64,000 bases of DNA from Methylocystis sp. (GTDB lineage: Bacteria; Pseudomonadota; Alphaproteobacteria; Rhizobiales; Beijerinckiaceae): assembly GCA_002929055.1 (NCBI GenBank), contig PERY01000003.1, positions 124,001 to 188,000 on the forward strand, read 5' to 3'. This document shows positions 61,125-64,000 of this stretch, piece by piece. Below the pieces are notes generated by a model. The model saw only the letters and a program-made list of their open reading frames with translations, did not search any database and was not told where the DNA came from. Each line of letters opens with the position of its first letter. The first letter of the stretch is position 1. The translations under genes were made by a program, and so were the position numbers.

Positions 61125-61843
61125 GCGAAGCGACAGATTACAGCCGCGACACGGACTCCCTCGACAATTGCGACGTCGAGGCGGCCTATGCGCGCTGGGC
61201 TCCAATCTACGACCTGACGTTCTCGGCTGTGTTTCGACCGGGCAGAAGAGCGCTCGCGGCGGCCGCCAGCAAGGCGGATGGCCCGATCCTCGACGTCGGC
61301 GTCGGCACCGGGCTCGAACTCCCCATGTTCGAGCCGCATACGCAAGTCTATGGCGTCGATCTCTCAGAGCATATGCTGCGCCGCGCGGCTCAGCGGGTGA
61401 CGCGCGAGGGCCTCGGCCATGTCGCGGGCCTCTCCAAAATGGACGCTACGCGGATGGCCTTCGCAGACGCGTCCTTCGCCTGCGTCTGCGCGCCCTACGT
61501 CCTCACCGTGGTGCCGGAGCCTGAGGCCATGCTCGATGAACTCGCCCGCGTCGTGCGGCCCGGCGGAGAGATCATCCTCGTCAACCATGTGAGCCGCAAG
61601 GACGATCCGCTCGCGGTGCTGGACACCTGGCTCGACCGTCATGTCGCGCCGCGGCTGGGCTGGCGTCCGCAGTTCCCCTGGTCGATCATAGGCGACTGGA
61701 TCGACGGTCGTCCTGAAATGCAGTTGGTGGAGCGTCGGCTGCTGGCGCCCTTCGGCCTCTTCACCATCACCCGCATCCAGCGGCTGCCGATTGTGCAGGC
61801 AGAGAGTCGCGAAGCGGCTCCGCAGGAAATGGAATACGCCTGA
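61121..61843 (+). CDS. SAM-dependent methyltransferase, PmtA-like
   Basis: A 240-residue class I methyltransferase with motif [43 protein letters not shown] and the post-motif [12 protein letters not shown]-like region seen here as [18 protein letters not shown] and [12 protein letters not shown]. The N-terminus [18 protein letters not shown] and overall pattern resemble Rhodobacter/Sinorhizobium PmtA, which methylates phosphatidylethanolamine toward phosphatidylcholine. PC is common in methanotrophs. The overlap with mnmA is positional and need not mean shared function. Confidence 0.82.
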   Translation: MSEATDYSRDTDSLDNCDVEAAYARWAPIYDLTFSAVFRPGRRALAAAASKADGPILDVGVGTGLELPMFEPHTQVYGVDLSEHMLRRAAQRVTREGLGHVAGLSKMDATRMAFADASFACVCAPYVLTVVPEPEAMLDELARVVRPGGEIILVNHVSRKDDPLAVLDTWLDRHVAPRLGWRPQFPWSIIGDWIDGRPEMQLVERRLLAPFGLFTITRIQRLPIVQAESREAAPQEMEYA

Positions 61844-61920
61844 GCGCACTGGCGCGAACTGACGCGCCGCGCTACATTTCCAACGCGGCGCTGCGGGGTG
61901 CGTGCAGGACTATTATTCCC

Positions 61921-62040
61921 CGGGGCCTTATCGATCTCCAAGGGAGCTGTCCCTGTCCTCGCCCGTGGGCTTGGGCACACGGCGCCCACCTACGTTGTAG
62001 GTTCCCGGGATCGATGTCCCACGGCTCATGTGGCCCGCGC
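61921..62040 (+). ncRNA. ssrS: 6S RNA (ssrS)
   Basis: A noncoding stretch immediately upstream of the 5-formyl-THF cyclo-ligase gene, the conserved neighbour of 6S RNA in Proteobacteria. ATCGATC near the 5' end pairs with GATCGAT near the 3' end, and GGGCC pairs with GGCCC to close the stem. Between them lies the typical GC-rich double-stranded region with a large internal bubble. TATTAT at 61911-61916 is a plausible -10 element and fits a start near 61922. 6S RNA binds sigma70 RNA polymerase and lowers transcription in stationary phase. Exact ends are estimates. Confidence 0.82.
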
Positions 62041-62078
62041 TTTCATTTCGTCTCTTCGCTTTCCCGGCCGGCCTCTCG

Positions 62079-62666
62079 ATGACCGATGTAAAAACCGACC
62101 TGCGCCGGCATGCGCTGGCGCGCCGCGATCTCGTCTCCCCGCAAGAAGCCCACGCCGCCGCCGCCGCCGTCGCGGCGCGCGGCCTGGCGCTTGTGATGGA
62201 CATCGCCGCCGGGACCGGACACGCGGCCCCGATCGTATCGGTCTATTGGCCGATACGCAGCGAGGTCAACACGCGCCCGCTGATAGAGGCGCTCGCGGGC
62301 AAGGGCTATCGCGTCACGCTGCCCGTGATGCACAAGGTGCGTCATCCCTTGGTTTTCCGCGACTTCGCGCCCGGAGACGATCTGGTGAAAGGGCCCTATG
62401 GCCTCTCAGAGCCAGCGGACGACAAGCCGGCGCGCGACCCCGACATCATCTTCGCGCCGCTCGCCGCCTTCGACCGGCGCGGCTACCGGCTCGGCTATGG
62501 CGGCGGGATTTACGACGCCACGCTCGCCGAACTGCGCCCGAAGAAGAAAGTGACCGTCATCGGCGTGGCCTATGCGACGCAGGAAGCCGACCATGTGCCG
62601 ACCGAGCCGCATGACCAGCGGCTCGACTATCTGCTGACGGAACGTGAATTGATTGTGGCGGGCTGA
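62079..62666 (+). CDS. 5-formyltetrahydrofolate cyclo-ligase
   Basis: A 195-residue enzyme that converts 5-formyl-THF to 5,10-methenyl-THF with ATP, recycling a by-product of folate C1 metabolism. Signatures are the N-terminal KTDLRRHALARRDLVS, VYWPIRSEVNTRPLIEAL, and the C-terminal LAAFDRRGYRLGYGGGIYD, VGVA-type VIGVAYATQ and TEPHDQRLDYLLTE. The ATG at 62079 directly follows the 6S RNA; it is the ygfA/fau family. The start avoids the in-frame extension into the RNA gene. Confidence 0.92.
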   Translation: MTDVKTDLRRHALARRDLVSPQEAHAAAAAVAARGLALVMDIAAGTGHAAPIVSVYWPIRSEVNTRPLIEALAGKGYRVTLPVMHKVRHPLVFRDFAPGDDLVKGPYGLSEPADDKPARDPDIIFAPLAAFDRRGYRLGYGGGIYDATLAELRPKKKVTVIGVAYATQEADHVPTEPHDQRLDYLLTERELIVAG

Positions 62667-62812
62667 AACGCCCGCGCATTTACGGTTTCTTTGCAGGCGA
62701 AAAGCCCGAATCGCGAGCCCCTGATTCGCTCATGGTTTGTGCTCATCCTGTGCCCGCGTTCCAGCTTTGGCGCACCGCTGCGCGCAGTGCGCTTTACCTT
62801 TCCTCAATCACC

Positions 62813-63721
62813 CTACCGCTTCGCCGGCGGCTCCGGCAGAGCGACGACCTGCCCCGCCTTGAGGCGGACGCCGGGCTTCAGGCCGGGGTTGGCGCTGGCG
62901 AGGGCGCGCCATTTGTCGGGCTTGCCGTAAATCTTCTTGGCGATGGTCTTCAGCGTGTCGCCGGCGAGGGCCGTGTAAGAGTTCGCGGCGGCAGGTTCAG
63001 CCGGGGCAGGTTCAGCCGGGGCCGCCTGCGCCGGCTCCGCAGCTTCAGGCTCCTTAGCGGCGGTCTCGACCGGGGCGGATTCGCTCGCGCCAGAACCGGA
63101 CTGCGTCGACGCCTCGGGTTCGGCAGTCGGCGTCTCGGCGGAAGCCTGCTCCGCAGGCGGCGTCGCGGCGACCGGGGCTTTGCCCATTCCGGCTGTGAAA
63201 ACATAGACCATCGCCGCCGCCACGCCAGCGAGGGCGATCTCGCTCAGGCCGCGGATGGGCTTGGGCGGAATCAGCGGCGGACGACGCTTGTCGTCGTCGG
63301 CCTCCGGCGCAGGCTGCCGCCCTCTGATCCAACCCGCCGCTTCGATGACGAAGTAGAGGAGGAACAGCGCCGCGAGCGGCGGCTTCCAGTAATTTGCGGG
63401 CGCCCACATATAGGCCATGCCGGCAAATTGGATCATCAGGGAGGCAACGGGGATGCCGATCGCGTTCCGCCGGATCAGGGCGACCGCAACGACTGCGACG
63501 AAGAGCAGGGCGTAGAGACCGAACAGCGCCTCTCGCGGGATGAAGCTCCAGCCGAAGGCGGCCGAGCCGAACAGGTAGAAGAGCCCGGCGGCCGTCGCGG
63601 CGTAAGCTGCGTGAAGGAAGCGGTCCGGACCGGCGATCCGGGTAAGATGCGCGAGCAGCGCAGCGGCGACAATCGCCATGAAGGCCATGGAGACGGTGGC
63701 GGACAGAAGGTCCGGGTTCAT
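62813..63721 (-). CDS. Multi-helix membrane protein with C-terminal LysM domain
   Basis: A 302-residue protein with about five membrane helices (about 8-27, 37-58, 66-83, 90-108 and 113-128), a further helix (about 160-178), a long Pro/Ala/Glu linker (about 185-248, repeats such as AEPAPAEPAAAN) and a C-terminal LysM domain (SYTALAGDTLKTIAKKIYGK through LKAGQVVALP). LysM binds peptidoglycan, so the C-terminus should be periplasmic. Function unknown; related LysM-tailed membrane proteins are present in Rhizobiales. Confidence 0.8.
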   Translation of the reverse strand: MNPDLLSATVSMAFMAIVAAALLAHLTRIAGPDRFLHAAYAATAAGLFYLFGSAAFGWSFIPREALFGLYALLFVAVVAVALIRRNAIGIPVASLMIQFAGMAYMWAPANYWKPPLAALFLLYFVIEAAGWIRGRQPAPEADDDKRRPPLIPPKPIRGLSEIALAGVAAAMVYVFTAGMGKAPVAATPPAEQASAETPTAEPEASTQSGSGASESAPVETAAKEPEAAEPAQAAPAEPAPAEPAAANSYTALAGDTLKTIAKKIYGKPDKWRALASANPGLKPGVRLKAGQVVALPEPPAKR

Positions 63722-63795
63722 ACGTTAAAGCTCCTGTTAGCTCGGAAGAGCCTGCGCACGCGGATGTGACAGTTTTTTTGGCCTCCGGCGCCTCA

Positions 63796-64000
63796 TCACG
63801 ATTTCCCGCTCACCCCCGCGCTTTCGAATGTCGCCATCCCGCTGTGGCAGGCGAGCGCCGTCTTGATGATCGCAATCGCGAGCCCGGCGCCGGACCCCTC
63901 CCCCAGCCGCATGCCGAGATCGAGCAGGGGCTTCTTGCCGAGCCGCAGGAGAACCTCCGCATGGGCGCCCTCCGCCGACAGATGCCCGGCGACGCAATGG
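63796..64000 (-). CDS. cobT: Nicotinate-nucleotide-dimethylbenzimidazole phosphoribosyltransferase, 3' part
   Basis: The C-terminal 67 or so codons of a gene that continues past the window edge. The frame reads [20 protein letters not shown], then [39 protein letters not shown] and a TGA at 63798. The [15 protein letters not shown] motif is diagnostic of CobT, which attaches the lower-ligand base precursor in cobalamin synthesis. A start codon is not in the window, so the length cannot be judged. Confidence 0.9.
   Translation of the reverse strand, partial: HCVAGHLSAEGAHAEVLLRLGKKPLLDLGMRLGEGSGAGLAIAIIKTALACHSGMATFESAGVSGKS

Noticed and set aside
1-64000. CRISPR arrays, tRNA, rRNA, transposases, phage genes
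   Set aside because: I looked for regularly spaced repeats, cloverleaf-like segments and transposase or integrase motifs in the intergenic regions and found none; a tRNAscan, Infernal and ISfinder search would settle this.

Overview
The window looks like the chromosome of an alphaproteobacterial methylotroph, most likely a type II methanotroph or close relative (Methylocystis/Methylosinus-like). The evidence is the complete fhcBADC set for formaldehyde oxidation through tetrahydromethanopterin and methanofuran, a stand-alone pqqA, a lanthanide-uptake (lut-like) cluster with a lanmodulin gene, high GC with strong GCG/GCC codon use, and Rhizobiales-type housekeeping genes. The genus is an inference. 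No phage, transposase, tRNA, rRNA or CRISPR array was seen.

Layout. 0-4 kb: putA for proline degradation, a META/HslJ-like secreted protein and a small conserved protein. 4-9 kb: fhcB-fhcA-fhcD-fhcC on the minus strand, every junction overlapping, preceded by a molbindin (Mop) gene. 9-19.6 kb: a methylotrophy and metal block with pqqA, a dihaem peroxidase, a divergent response regulator/histidine kinase pair, a TonB-dependent receptor (lutH-like), lanmodulin (lanM), a periplasmic binding protein (lutA-like), a YVTN beta-propeller, and an ABC ATPase and permease (lutE/lutF-like). 19.6-34.7 kb: a CelD/BioF2-type acetyltransferase, infC with an AUU start, an epoxide-hydrolase-like enzyme coupled to an FmdB zinc ribbon, an acyl-CoA dehydrogenase, glpD, an RhlE-type helicase, two OprO/P-like porins around a Sel1 protein, and a Tet-type MFS exporter. 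34.8-37.5 kb: a compact EcoRII-type restriction-modification operon (5mC methylase, Vsr, EcoRII-like nuclease). 37.6-42.6 kb: sbcD-sbcC. 42.7-51.7 kb: a polyprenyl-phosphate sugar transferase, an HNH nuclease, several unknown membrane proteins, a RecD2-like helicase, hemN and an AprI-type inhibitor.

52-55.4 kb holds the least described system: a minus-strand operon of a small coiled-coil protein, a membrane protein with a roadblock/longin-like cytoplasmic domain and a periplasmic OmpA-like domain, and a Rab-like small GTPase. The three genes overlap. They could form a GTP-controlled inside-to-outside switch acting on peptidoglycan. 55.6-64 kb: an IHF-alpha-like protein, an acyl-CoA ligase, prs, mnmA, a pmtA-like methyltransferase, 6S RNA followed by 5-formyl-THF cyclo-ligase, a LysM membrane protein and the 3' end of cobT.

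How the parts fit. The fhc enzymes oxidise C1 units derived from formaldehyde. PQQ and lanthanides are the cofactors of XoxF-type methanol dehydrogenases, so the pqqA and lut/lanM block plausibly supplies the step upstream of Fhc. The dehydrogenase genes themselves are outside this window.
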